From Bradyrhizobium prioriisuperbiae (lineage in GTDB: Bacteria; Pseudomonadota; Alphaproteobacteria; Rhizobiales; Xanthobacteraceae), in NCBI RefSeq assembly GCF_032397745.1, contig NZ_CP135921.1:3286001-3350000 (forward strand): a DNA stretch of 64,000 nt, given 5' to 3'. Positions 1 through 8,803 of this stretch are shown one piece after another (within the stretch, counting starts at the first letter, position 1; the number at the start of each line of letters is the position of its first letter). Made by a program: the position numbers and the translations under genes. Below the pieces are notes generated by a model. That model made no database searches. It had not been told where the DNA came from and saw nothing but the letters and a program-made list of their open reading frames with translations.

Positions 1-195
1 ATCTTCAGCATCACTGCTCCTGAAATCAGCCGCATATTATTCAATGAATGTGCCGGCGGTGTCCGCGCCGACGCCCGCCCGATCCCAACGCCGCCTATTG
101 CCGTCGGGATTCGACCGCCAAGTCAAGTCCGGCAATTTCAAGATATGGTGTGACGCAATGCAACGTGCCGGTCGGCGTTATCAGCAATGCTGGCG

Positions 196-873
196 CTACA
201 GCATCGCGACCAGCTTCTCCATGCCGATGATCCGGGCCAGCATGATCACCTCGGTCTTCTGGTCCGAGCGCATCTGCATCAACAACGGCATCGCCGCCGT
301 CTTCAGCCGTTCGACTTCCGGCGTCGAGGTGTCGACCGGCACGGTCTTGCCGGGAGATTTCTTGTTGGCTTCGTAGATCTGCTTCACCACGGCACGCAGC
401 GCGACTTCGAGCTCCGGCCAGTACTGCTCCTGGGAGGCCGACAGTCTGAGGCGCTGCTTCAGGCTCGCGATCTGCGCATCGTTGAGGATGACGTTGGTCG
501 GCTTCGCCGGCTTGACCGCCGCGGCCTTGGGCTTGGGCTGGTCGCCCACCGAGGGCTTCATCAGGTCGGCGGGCAGCCTGCCGTCGAGTGCGGCCACTGC
601 ACCGGTGTCGAGCGCGGCGTACTGGTTGACCGGCGAGGGGCGTGGCGGGCGTGGTTCGGGCACTTCGGTTGAGGATAGCGACGCCAGCCTGATCGGGGCG
701 CCGACCGCAAGCTTGTCGGCCTTGACGGTCGCATTCGACGCCGGGAACGGCGCGGCCGGCTGCAGATCGGCGGCCTCCGAGTGCTCCTGAAAACTGAAGG
801 TGCGCGCGAGCGCGACAGCGCCAGCCGCCACCGCGCCGGCGACGCCAACAACTGCCAACACGCCGAGTGTCAT
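196..873 (-). CDS. Membrane-anchored hypothetical protein with Spy/LTXXQ-like helical C-terminus
   Basis: About 225 residues from the ATG chosen here. The frame stays open upstream to a TTG at 933, and a TTG near 885 sits behind a GGACGGAG stretch, so the start is uncertain. An N-terminal hydrophobic segment (about residues 3-25) suggests a membrane anchor or uncleaved signal. A Pro/Ala-rich linker follows. The last 100 residues are helical and charged and contain ILNDAQIASLKQRLRLSASQ, the spacing seen in periplasmic LTXXQ/Spy-like or heavy-metal-sensing helical proteins of rhizobia. No enzyme motif is visible. It precedes no obvious operon partner; the MFS gene downstream on the same strand is over 150 bases further on, beyond a short gap. 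The function is unknown; an envelope-stress role is only a guess. Confidence 0.55.
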   Translation of the reverse strand: MTLGVLAVVGVAGAVAAGAVALARTFSFQEHSEAADLQPAAPFPASNATVKADKLAVGAPIRLASLSSTEVPEPRPPRPSPVNQYAALDTGAVAALDGRLPADLMKPSVGDQPKPKAAAVKPAKPTNVILNDAQIASLKQRLRLSASQEQYWPELEVALRAVVKQIYEANKKSPGKTVPVDTSTPEVERLKTAAMPLLMQMRSDQKTEVIMLARIIGMEKLVAML

Positions 874-1027
874 TCGCAAGGTCAAGAGCGCTCCGTCCGG
901 CCGGTTCAACCGCCCCCCAACGCGTCTTCGCAAAGACTTGTTAAGTATGGCTTAACCACGGCCGCAACGGTTACCGGCACAATCGGGAGAAACTGGGGCA
1001 GCGGTCCCCTCAGCCGGCAGGCGGCAC

Positions 1028-2653
1028 TCAGGCACCTTCGGGCACGGGCTTTGCGGCCGGGGTGGGCGCGGGGCCTGCCGCCGGTGTGAACGGCCCGGCC
1101 GGCGAGGGTCCGATGCAGGCCGCAAAGATCAGGGCCGCAATCGCCAGGCTGAAGGTCAGCGAGAAACCGTCAATATAAGCCAGCACATTGGCCTCGCGCT
1201 GCACCAGGCTCGCCAGCGTGCCCAGCGCCCGCCCAGGCGCAAGGCCTGCGCTGTGATCGGCGAAGTGCGCTGACAGCTGGTTCAGCCGGGTCACCGCTTC
1301 GGGATCGCTGCTGGTGACGTTCTGTCCCAGGAAGTTCGAATGGGTCTGTTCGCGCACCCGCAGCCAGGTCGCGATCAGGGCAGACCCGATCTCGGCGCCG
1401 CCCAGCCGCATCACCTGGATGTAGGCGGCAAAGGAGGTGGCGCGGGCCGGGTCCGAATTGGCGAGTGCGATCAGGATCAGCGGCACCAGCGAAAATGCCT
1501 GCCCCACCGACATCAGCAGCAGCATCGGAACGAAATCACCGCGCGACCAGTCGTGACTGACGGAGGTGCCGAGCAGGCTGGCGATGGCGAAGGCCGCAAG
1601 GCCGATGTACAGCACCGCGCGCACGTCAAAACGATGCAGCAGATAGACCGTCAGCGGCAACAGCGCCAGGATCGGTGCGGCGACGCACGCCAGCAGCAGC
1701 GGGCCGGTCTGCTCGGGGCGCAACTGCGCAATGGTGGTGAGAAAATTCGGCACCAGCGACGCATTGGAGAGGCTGGTCAGCGAGTAAAGCAGGATGACGA
1801 CCAGCGACAATCCGATATTGCGCGAGAACAGCACATTGGGCTGCGCCCATGGTTCACGGACCACAGCCTCGTTGATGAAGAAGGCGATCAGCAGCAGGCC
1901 GCCCGCGACCAGCAGCGAAGTGACCGTGCCGGAGGTCAGCCAATCCAGCCGGTTGCCCTGGTCGATACCGGCATACAGCATGGCGAGACCCGCGCCGGCC
2001 AGCAGCATGCCGCCCCAGTCGGCATTGGCAAGCAGCGCTCTGTTGATCGGCTCGTGCGGCGTTCCCAGATAGACCATCAGGCCCATCAGCGGGGCGAGGA
2101 AAATGTCCTGCCAGTACAGCCATTCCCAGCCTGGGTGTTCGACATAGAATCCCACCGCCCAGACGCCGAAATTCTGGGTGAAGCCGACCCGGAACGAATA
2201 CACCGCGATCGCGGCCACCCACCATTTCATCGGCAGGTTGCGGAAGATGATCATCAGCGTGACCGGAACGAAGGTGCCGATCAGCAGTCCGTGGACGAGG
2301 TTGAGTGTCAGCAAGGCCGCATAGTCCCGCGTCAGCGGAATCAGCAGCGAGACCAGCGCATAGAGAATGCTCGGCCCGATCAGCACGCGGCGGATTCCGA
2401 ACACGGTGGCAAGCCACGCCACAGCCGGCGCAATGAAGATCTGCGGCGCGGTGGCCGCGGTGCTGAGCCAGGCGCCTTCGTCGAAACCCAGCGCCAGCGC
2501 GCCGCGCAGATCGGGCAGGCCGATCGAGAACAGGCGGCCATGGAAGTTGGACAGGAATGCGCCGAGCAACACGGCCGCGACGGCGAACATCGGGCGATGT
2601 GAGACACCGCCGGTGGAAACCGGGCCGCTTTCGACGACTTTACTTTCGGGCAT
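1028..2653 (-). CDS. MFS multidrug exporter, DHA2/EmrB-like
   Basis: 541 residues, the usual size for 14-helix DHA2 drug:H+ antiporters. Many hydrophobic segments are visible, including a first helix at MFAVAAVLLGAFLSNFHG and later ones around LLVAGGLLLIAFFI. The N-terminal region carries the family-style text GLPDLRGALALGFDEGAWLS. The start is taken at the ATG at 2653, which overlaps the end of the upstream HlyD-type gene by 14 bases; an ATG at 2671 would overlap by 32. The pair emrA-like/emrB-like on one strand is the classic arrangement for a two-component pump exporting hydrophobic drugs or aromatic compounds. Because the upstream adaptor gene has a frameshift in this sequence, the pump may lack a functional membrane-fusion partner, unless that shift is a sequencing error. 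The substrate cannot be told. Confidence 0.85.
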   Translation of the reverse strand: MPESKVVESGPVSTGGVSHRPMFAVAAVLLGAFLSNFHGRLFSIGLPDLRGALALGFDEGAWLSTAATAPQIFIAPAVAWLATVFGIRRVLIGPSILYALVSLLIPLTRDYAALLTLNLVHGLLIGTFVPVTLMIIFRNLPMKWWVAAIAVYSFRVGFTQNFGVWAVGFYVEHPGWEWLYWQDIFLAPLMGLMVYLGTPHEPINRALLANADWGGMLLAGAGLAMLYAGIDQGNRLDWLTSGTVTSLLVAGGLLLIAFFINEAVVREPWAQPNVLFSRNIGLSLVVILLYSLTSLSNASLVPNFLTTIAQLRPEQTGPLLLACVAAPILALLPLTVYLLHRFDVRAVLYIGLAAFAIASLLGTSVSHDWSRGDFVPMLLLMSVGQAFSLVPLILIALANSDPARATSFAAYIQVMRLGGAEIGSALIATWLRVREQTHSNFLGQNVTSSDPEAVTRLNQLSAHFADHSAGLAPGRALGTLASLVQREANVLAYIDGFSLTFSLAIAALIFAACIGPSPAGPFTPAAGPAPTPAAKPVPEGA

Positions 2654-3720
2654 CGGCGGTGCTCGCGCCATCCGTGGGCTGAATGTTGCCGTCGGTATGG
2701 ATGCGGGTCACCACCGACATGCCCGGCAGCAGCCGCTCCAGCAGCGGCTGGCCCTTGTCCAGGGTAATGCGCACCGGAATTCGTTGGATCACCTTGGTGA
2801 AATTGCCGGTGGCGTTGTCAGGCGGCAGCAGCGCGAATTGCGATCCGCTGGCCGGCGCGATCCGCTCCACCCGTCCCTGCAGTCGCTCGCTCGAGAAGGT
2901 GTCCACGGTGACATCCACCGGCTGGCCCGGTTTGACGCGCGTGAGCTGGGTTTCCTTGTAGTTCGCGATCACATAGACGTTCGGCAGCGGCACCACGCTG
3001 ATCAGGTTGCTGCCGATGTTCACATAGTCGCCGGGCTGCACTTGGCGTTCGCTGACCAAGCCATCGAACGGGGCAATGATCCTGGTGTAGCCGAGCCGCA
3101 GCTTGGCCGCGGTCAGCGCCGCCTGGGCGCCGAGCACGTCGGCGGCGCGTTGCTTCTTGGTGCCGTTCAGCACTTCGAGCTGATGCCGCTGGGCGGCGAT
3201 CACGGCGGCGGTGGCCTTGAGATCGGCTTGGGCGCGAGCGTGATCGGCGATCGCCTGTTCCAGCCTCTGGCGGGTGCCTGATGACGTCACGCTCAGCGAT
3301 TGCTGGCGTTCCTGTTCCTGGCTGGTCTCGAGTTCACGCGCGATGGCCGACTGCCGCGCCGCCTCGGCCTGGGCGATGGTGGCGTATTGCAGCTCCACTT
3401 GATTGTCGAGATTATCCAGCGTGGCCTTCGCCGCCTCGACGCTGGCCTCCGCCTGGGCCACCTGGGCGGCATAATCCTCGGGCGCGATTTCCACCAGCAG
3501 GTCGCCGGCCTTGACGCGCTGGAAGTCGTTGACTGCAACCGTGCGGACCTCGCCGGCGACGCGGGTGGCGAGCCGGGTGATCTGGGCACGGATGTAGGCG
3601 TCGTTGGTGGTCTGCGTCGCCCAACGGCCGGTCCAGGCATCCCAGCGCCAGGTCGCAACGCCGACCAGAACCAGGGGCTGCGAGTACGGCGGCCAGCGGC
3701 AACATCAAGCGGCGCATCAT
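2640..3720 (-). pseudogene. HlyD/EmrA-type membrane-fusion protein, frameshifted near its N-terminus
   Basis: The body of a periplasmic adaptor is intact: a biotinyl-lipoyl-like half, a long coiled-coil hairpin (VEAAKATLDNLDNQVELQ and on), the second lipoyl half (RIIAPFDGLVSERQVQPGDY) and a beta-barrel end. The natural start ATG ATG CGC CGC at 3720 encodes MMRRLMLPLAAVLAA but then runs into a run of four G on the plus strand (3675-3678). Only with three would the frame continue as LVLVGVATWRWDAW and through TNDAYIRAQITRLATRV into the intact body. In the body frame a stop lies at 3705-3707 and no good start follows until a weak GTG near 3494, which would remove the membrane anchor. It is either a one-base sequencing error or a real recent pseudogene. 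It overlaps the MFS gene that it should serve. Confidence 0.75.
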
Positions 3721-4039
3721 CGCGGTTCATTCCCCCATCGCAAACCCGGATCTTTGCAGGTCTTGTCGTTACAGGTCATGGTCTGAACAATTCGGCCGCT
3801 CGATGCAAGCGGGCGGATTGCTGTTCTGCGACAGGACATTACCATCTCCCGATGGGCGATTGTAGAACCCCCGGCGGTGCCGCGGCCGTGATCGGTTTGC
3901 CCGCAATCCATGCAGCGGGGCGGGGGCTGCGACAGAACCGTTTGACTGTGCCGATCATTGCTTCAACATCTCCGCCGGAGTGCACGGCGTCGTGCCGCTG
4001 TCATATCTCTCGGGTCGATCACAAAAAAAGGAACGGAGC
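3721..4039. other. Divergent intergenic region, no gene seen
   Basis: This is about 320 bases between the minus-strand pump genes and the plus-strand SDR. It must hold the promoters of both. A Shine-Dalgarno-like AAGGAACGGAGC lies just before the SDR ATG at 4040. No convincing operator palindrome, RNA gene or conserved small ORF was recognised. Confidence 0.5.
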
Positions 4040-4795
4040 ATGGATCTCGGATTGAAAAACAAGAACATCCTGATCACCGGCGGCAGCAAGGGCATCGGGC
4101 TTGCGATTGCCGAGCTGTTTGCCGACGAGGGCGCCAATGTCGCGATCTGCGCACGCAACGCCGACGGTGTCGGCAGCGCGGTCAAGTCACTCACGGCCAA
4201 GGGTATCAAGGCATGGGGCCAGGCGATCGACGTGGCGGACCCTGCGGCGCTGAAGCAATGGGTCGAAGGCGCGGCCGGAGAGCTCGGCGGCATCGATGGT
4301 CTTGTCTGCAATGTGAGCGCGCTTGCCGTCGGCAATACCGAGGAGACCTGGGAGAAGTCGTTTCGCGTCGATATGATGCACACGGTGAATTCGATCGCCG
4401 CAGCACTTCCGTATCTGGAAAAATCCAAGATCGCATCGATTGCGATCGTCTCCAGTGTGTCAGGTTTCGAGGTCGATTTCGCCGCCGGTTCCTACGGCGC
4501 GTTCAAGGCGGCGCTGATCCATTACGCCAAGGGCCTCAGCACCCAGCTGATCGCCAAGGGCATTCGCGTCAACGCGATATCGCCGGGCAACACCTACTTC
4601 GAAGGCGGCATCTGGCAGAATATCGAGCAGGGATCGCCGGACCTCTACAAGATGGCGATGGGGTTGAATCCGACCGGCCGGATGGGCACGCCGCAGGAAG
4701 TCGCCGCTGGCGTGGTGTTCCTTGCAAGCCCGGTGGCTAGCCGCATCTCCGGCACCAACCTGATCATCGACGGCGCGCTGACCAAGGCCGTTTAG
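4040..4795 (+). CDS. SDR-family oxidoreductase
   Basis: 251 residues, the normal length for classical short-chain dehydrogenases. The Rossmann cofactor motif TGGSKGIG is near residues 11-18. An NAG-equivalent segment follows, and the catalytic Ser (IVSSVSG) and Tyr-x-x-x-Lys (YGAFK) are all present. The C-terminal Gly-rich end is SGTNLIIDGALTKAV. The ATG at 4040 is preferred over an in-frame codon at 3980 because AAGGAACGGAG lies directly upstream and the family starts at this point. It is a single-gene unit closed by the hairpin at 4814-4844. It probably acts in the cytoplasm on a small alcohol or ketone; the substrate is not predictable. Confidence 0.88.
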   Translation: MDLGLKNKNILITGGSKGIGLAIAELFADEGANVAICARNADGVGSAVKSLTAKGIKAWGQAIDVADPAALKQWVEGAAGELGGIDGLVCNVSALAVGNTEETWEKSFRVDMMHTVNSIAAALPYLEKSKIASIAIVSSVSGFEVDFAAGSYGAFKAALIHYAKGLSTQLIAKGIRVNAISPGNTYFEGGIWQNIEQGSPDLYKMAMGLNPTGRMGTPQEVAAGVVFLASPVASRISGTNLIIDGALTKAV

Positions 4796-4813
4796 AGCCC
4801 GTCCGACGCTTCA

Positions 4814-4844
4814 ATCGCATGCCGGACAAAATCCGGCATGCGAT
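4814..4844. terminator. Strong hairpin after the SDR gene
   Basis: A perfect 13-base-pair stem with the 5-base loop CAAAA, centred on GCATGCCGGA/TCCGGCATGC, begins 18 bases after the SDR stop and ends 61 bases before the FUSC gene. There is no clear U-tract, so it may act as a terminator or as a transcript-stabilising hairpin. Confidence 0.6.
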
Positions 4845-4905
4845 CGCGCGGAATTGATGCTAGGCAAACGGACTCGTTTCGAAACGCGTTCCGATCGTCA
4901 TCGAT

Positions 4906-7005
4906 ATGCTGCAGATTATCAGACAATTCCGCTGGCTTGACGGCGTGTTCTCGCTGAAGACGTTCGTCGCCGCCATGCTGGCGCTGTACATCGCATTTCG
5001 TCTCGATCTGTCGCAGCCGAGCTGGTCGGTCACCACCGTCTACATCGTCTCCCAGCCGTTCGCCGGGATGGTGCTGGCCAAGTCGCTGTATCGCGTGCTG
5101 GGGACACTGATCGGCGCGGTGATGTCGCTGCTCATGGTGGCGCTGTTCTCCAATGCGCCGGAACTGTTCTGCCTGGCACTGGCGATCTGGATCGGGCTCG
5201 GCACCTTCATCACAATCTATCTGCGCGATGCGCCGCAGGCCTATGTCGGCATGCTGTCGGGCTATTCGGCGGCGATCATCGGTCTGCCGGCGGCGCTGGC
5301 GCCGGACACCGCCTTCGATTTCGCGGTGGCGCGCTGTCTCGAGATCACGCTCGGCATCGCCTGCGCCACGCTGATCCATCACGTAGTGTTTCCGCAGCGC
5401 GCCGGTGATGCGCTGCGCCGGGCGCTGGATGCCATGCTGCCGCGCATGGCGCGCTGGGTGGGGGACGCGCTGCAGGGGCGCCAGAGCGAGGCCCGCGGCC
5501 TGGTCGATCGGCGCGACATCATCGCCTCGGCCGTGGCGCTGGATGGCCTGCGCGTGTTCGCCGCCATCGACACCCCGGCCATCCGGGCGGTCGATCCGGT
5601 GATCCGCCGCTTCGAGGGCACGCTGCTCTCGCTGTTGGCGCTGCTTGTCTCCGTCTACGACCGCTTCGCCTTGCTGCGACGGGATCGTCCGGCTGCGGCG
5701 GAGGCGCTGCAGCCGCTGATGACGCGGGCCGCCGATCACATCGCCGCTTCAGCCGGGGCCACCACACCGGATGATGCGCGCCGGGAAGGCGAATTGGAGG
5801 CGGCACTCAAGCTGGAGATCGATCGCCTGCTTCCCTCGCGGGAGATGCTGGGGCGCGATCCCCGCGCATTCCTGTTGCGCAGCATCCTGCTGCGGCTCGG
5901 CGACATCCTGGAGATGTGGCGCGATGCGGTCTGGCTGCGGACTCACATAACGTCGGGGCTTCGCCTTGACGATGGTCAGCCGGCGCCTGGCTTTCATCCC
6001 TATCGCGACACCACGCTTGCGGTGGTCGGCGGGCTGGTCTCCATGGTCACGGTGCTGATCGCTAGCGCATTCTGGATCGGCTCGGCCTGGTCGAGCGGTC
6101 CCACCGCCATCACCTATGCCGGCATCATGTGCGCGATCATGGGCGGGCGCGACAATCCGGCGGCGGCATCGACCATGTTCCTGAAGATGAGCATCGTCGG
6201 CAGTCTCATCGCGTGGCTCTATTTGTTCGCCGTGCTGCCGCCGCTGACGACCTATCCGGTGCTCGTCGTCGCGCTCGCGCCCTTCTACCTGCTGTGTGGA
6301 CTGCTTCTGACCTCACCGGTCGCGACCCCTTTCACCATGCCGCTGATTTTCGTCGCGGGCGGGCTGATAGGAATTTCCAATACCATGGCCTACGACTTTG
6401 CCGCCTTCGGCAACAATGTGGTGAGTTATGTGGTCGGCATCGGGATCGGTGCCGCCGCGCTCGGTCTGCTGCGGCCGATCGGCGCCGACTGGGCTGTGCG
6501 GCGGCTATGTCGCGGCATGTTCGGCGACCTGGCGCATGCGGCCGGCTCGGCGGTCGCCGACACGCGCCAGGCCTTTGAAAGCCGGATGTTCGACCGGATC
6601 AATGCCCTGTTCATGCGGCTCGACCCGATGGTTGCGGAGCCGCGCGCGATCCTGCAGGCGAGCCTGGCGGCGCTGCGCATCGGCCTCAACATCCTGGCTT
6701 TGCGCAACCTGCGGCTGGTGCTGCCGGCGGCGGCCGTGTCGTCCGTGCAGCAGGCGCTGGCGGCTCTCGCCGGGCATTTCGAGCGCATGCGCCGCGGCCG
6801 CGCGTCGCCGCTGCCACTCGCGGTGCTGGTGACGGCGCGTCAGGCCATGCTGGCTGCGGGCGAGCAGACGGAGCTGGTCCGTGCGGCGGAGGCGCTTTAC
6901 AACATCGAGACGACCTTGCGCCTGCATGCGGATTTCTTCGCGCCGGCCGCGCCGATGACGCCCATGACCTCAAGTGATACCCCGACCGATCCGGTGACCG
7001 CATGA
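4906..7005 (+). CDS. FUSC-family inner-membrane exporter, AaeB-like
   Basis: 699 residues with the two-part organisation of FUSC/AaeB proteins. A first bundle of membrane helices (about residues 15-165) is followed by a long cytoplasmic domain. A second helix bundle (about 365-520, with ALAPFYLLCGLLLTSPVATP) and a C-terminal soluble helical domain complete it. Members of this family export aromatic carboxylic acids such as p-hydroxybenzoate, or confer resistance to fusaric acid. The gene overlaps the DUF1656 gene by four bases (ATGA) and is followed by an HlyD gene, which is the conserved aaeB-aaeX-aaeA set. Codon use matches its surroundings. The ATG at 4906 has no strong Shine-Dalgarno. Confidence 0.9.
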   Translation: MLQIIRQFRWLDGVFSLKTFVAAMLALYIAFRLDLSQPSWSVTTVYIVSQPFAGMVLAKSLYRVLGTLIGAVMSLLMVALFSNAPELFCLALAIWIGLGTFITIYLRDAPQAYVGMLSGYSAAIIGLPAALAPDTAFDFAVARCLEITLGIACATLIHHVVFPQRAGDALRRALDAMLPRMARWVGDALQGRQSEARGLVDRRDIIASAVALDGLRVFAAIDTPAIRAVDPVIRRFEGTLLSLLALLVSVYDRFALLRRDRPAAAEALQPLMTRAADHIAASAGATTPDDARREGELEAALKLEIDRLLPSREMLGRDPRAFLLRSILLRLGDILEMWRDAVWLRTHITSGLRLDDGQPAPGFHPYRDTTLAVVGGLVSMVTVLIASAFWIGSAWSSGPTAITYAGIMCAIMGGRDNPAAASTMFLKMSIVGSLIAWLYLFAVLPPLTTYPVLVVALAPFYLLCGLLLTSPVATPFTMPLIFVAGGLIGISNTMAYDFAAFGNNVVSYVVGIGIGAAALGLLRPIGADWAVRRLCRGMFGDLAHAAGSAVADTRQAFESRMFDRINALFMRLDPMVAEPRAILQASLAALRIGLNILALRNLRLVLPAAAVSSVQQALAALAGHFERMRRGRASPLPLAVLVTARQAMLAAGEQTELVRAAEALYNIETTLRLHADFFAPAAPMTPMTSSDTPTDPVTA

Positions 7006-7199
7006 TCAAGGAAATCAGTCTGGACGGCGTGTTCCTGCCGCCGCTGTTCGGCTATCTTCTGGGCACCGCGCTGGTCTGGTATCTCCTGCGTTATCTGCTG
7101 GGACGGTTCGGGGTCTATCGCTTCGTCTGGCATCCGCCGCTGTTCAACACCGCGCTGTATGTGATCCTGCTCAGCGCGTTCGTCGCGTCCACGCTTTGA
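7002..7199 (+). CDS. DUF1656 small membrane protein, AaeX-like
   Basis: 65 residues with two hydrophobic helices and the family-like opening EISLDGVFLPPLFGYLLG. It lies between the FUSC exporter and the HlyD adaptor, exactly where AaeX-type proteins sit, and its ATG overlaps the FUSC stop. The biochemical role of DUF1656 proteins is not established; the context implies an accessory role in the same exporter. Confidence 0.88.
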   Translation: MIKEISLDGVFLPPLFGYLLGTALVWYLLRYLLGRFGVYRFVWHPPLFNTALYVILLSAFVASTL

Positions 7200-7215
7200 T
7201 GAGGTCGAAACTCCG

Positions 7216-8115
7216 ATGCCGAACATGACCTCGATGGTGCGTTTTGCCGTCACGGTGGTTGCGGTGGTGATCGCGGCGATCGCCGGCTGGTATCTGTGGC
7301 GCACCTATGAAGACAGCCCCTGGACGCGGGACGGGCGGGTGCGCGCCAATGTGGTCAATGTCGCGCCGGATGTGGCTGGCGCCGTCATCGACATGAAGGC
7401 CAGGGACAACCAGGCCGTCAAGATCGGCGACGTGCTGTTTGTGGTCGATCCCGCGCGTTACCAACTGGCGCTCTCGCAGGCGGAAGCCGCACTCGTCGGT
7501 GCCAAGACCCTGTTCGACCAGCGCCAGGAGGAATACGACCGGCGCCAGAAGCTGAGCTCGATTTCGATCTCCGACGAGGCCTTGACCCAGGCGCGTACCG
7601 CGGCGTTGTCGGCTCAGGCCGCCTCCGATCAGGCAGAGGCGGCGCTCGGGGTGGCGAAGCTGAATCTGGCGCGCACCGAAGTGCGCGCGCCGGTCAACGG
7701 CTATGTCACCAACCTGCTGTTCCACCGCGGCGACTACGCCACCGCGGGGCGTGCCGCGCTGGCCATCGTCGACAGCGATTCCTACTATGTCGCCGGCTAT
7801 TTCGAGGAGACCAAGCTGCGCCATATCAAGATCGGCGACGCGGCCTCGGTCCGGCTGATGGGCTTTACCGCGCCGATCGAGGGCCATGTGCAGAGCGTGG
7901 CTCGCGCCATCACCGATCGCGACAACGCCACCGGCAGCGACCTGATCGCCAACGTCAATCCGACCTTCACGTGGGTGCGGCTGGCGCAGCGCATTCCCGT
8001 CCGCATCGCCATCGACAAGGTGCCTGACGGCGTCACGCTCAGCGCCGGCATGACCGCGACCGTGGTGGTGACGGGGACGACGGACAGCGCCCGGGTCAAG
8101 CCGCCGGCGCGATGA
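7216..8115 (+). CDS. HlyD-family periplasmic adaptor, AaeA-like
   Basis: 299 residues. An N-terminal anchor helix (VRFAVTVVAVVIAAIAGWYLW) is followed by DSPWTRDGRVRANVVNVAPDV, the sequence typical of the adaptors of FUSC exporters. A coiled-coil hairpin (about 85-145) and the second lipoyl half (TEVRAPVNGYVTNLLFHRGDY) follow. A GAGG lies 11 bases before the ATG. It should bridge the FUSC protein to an outer-membrane channel that is not encoded nearby. The gene overlaps the following hydrolase by four bases. Confidence 0.9.
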   Translation: MPNMTSMVRFAVTVVAVVIAAIAGWYLWRTYEDSPWTRDGRVRANVVNVAPDVAGAVIDMKARDNQAVKIGDVLFVVDPARYQLALSQAEAALVGAKTLFDQRQEEYDRRQKLSSISISDEALTQARTAALSAQAASDQAEAALGVAKLNLARTEVRAPVNGYVTNLLFHRGDYATAGRAALAIVDSDSYYVAGYFEETKLRHIKIGDAASVRLMGFTAPIEGHVQSVARAITDRDNATGSDLIANVNPTFTWVRLAQRIPVRIAIDKVPDGVTLSAGMTATVVVTGTTDSARVKPPAR

Positions 8116-8798
8116 TGTTGGACAGCGCCACCAAATCATCCGGTCAGGGCGGCGTTGTTCTTCTGCATGCCATCGCCAGGACGTCGCGATCCCTCGACAA
8201 GATGCAGCGGGCGCTCGACACGGCGGGATTTGCGACATTGAACCTCGGCTATTCCAGCCGCCGCAAGCCACTCGACGCGCTGGCGACGGACATTCACCCG
8301 GCTATCGCGCGGTTCGCTGACGGTTTTGATGGGCCGATCCATTTCGTGGCCCACTCCATGGGCGGGTTGCTGACACGGGTCTATCTCGCGACCCATCCAT
8401 TGCAGCGGCTAGGCAGGGTGGTGATGCTGGGCACGCCCAATGGCGGCAGCGAGGTCGCCGATCGGCTCAAAAACTTCAGGCTCTACCGCGCCTATTTCGG
8501 ACCTGCCGGCCAGCAACTGACAACGGTGCGGGATCACGCCACAGAGAGGCTTTTGCCTGCGGTCGATTATCCGGTTGGCATCATCGCGGGCAACCGCTCG
8601 ATCGATCCGATTTCGTCGGCGCTGCTGCCAAAGCCGCATGACGGCAAGGTCGCGGTCGCGAACACCAGGCTCGCCGGCATGGCCGATCATATCGTGGTCG
8701 GCGCAGCCCACCCGTGGCTGCTGCGCCATGGACCAGCGATCGAACAGACCATTGCGTTCCTGCGCGACGGGCGCTTTCGGCACACGACGGGTTGGTGA
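8112..8798 (+). CDS. Alpha/beta-hydrolase, lipase/PGAP1-like
   Basis: 228 residues with the hydrolase-fold pattern: an oxyanion strand GGVVLLHAIARTSRSL, the nucleophile elbow FVAHSMGG (Ser about residue 82), and a C-terminal acid and histidine region (MADHIVVGAAHPWLLRHG). LGTPNGGSEVAD is typical of lipase-like members that act on hydrophobic esters. No secretion signal is seen. It is translationally coupled (ATGA overlap) to the adaptor of the aromatic-acid exporter, which suggests it processes an ester whose product is exported or detoxified; that link is inference. Its stop lies 5 bases from the convergent secretion gene's stop. Confidence 0.8.
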   Translation: MMLDSATKSSGQGGVVLLHAIARTSRSLDKMQRALDTAGFATLNLGYSSRRKPLDALATDIHPAIARFADGFDGPIHFVAHSMGGLLTRVYLATHPLQRLGRVVMLGTPNGGSEVADRLKNFRLYRAYFGPAGQQLTTVRDHATERLLPAVDYPVGIIAGNRSIDPISSALLPKPHDGKVAVANTRLAGMADHIVVGAAHPWLLRHGPAIEQTIAFLRDGRFRHTTGW

Positions 8799-8803
8799 CC
8801 CGC

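Noticed and set aside
1..195. Gene at the left edge
   Set aside because: No frame with protein-like sequence or ribosome site was seen in the first 195 bases.
1340..2602. 420-residue plus-strand frame opposite the MFS gene
   Set aside because: The composition is rich in Arg, Gln and His, as expected of a shadow frame, and it has no domain. The minus strand encodes a clear transporter.
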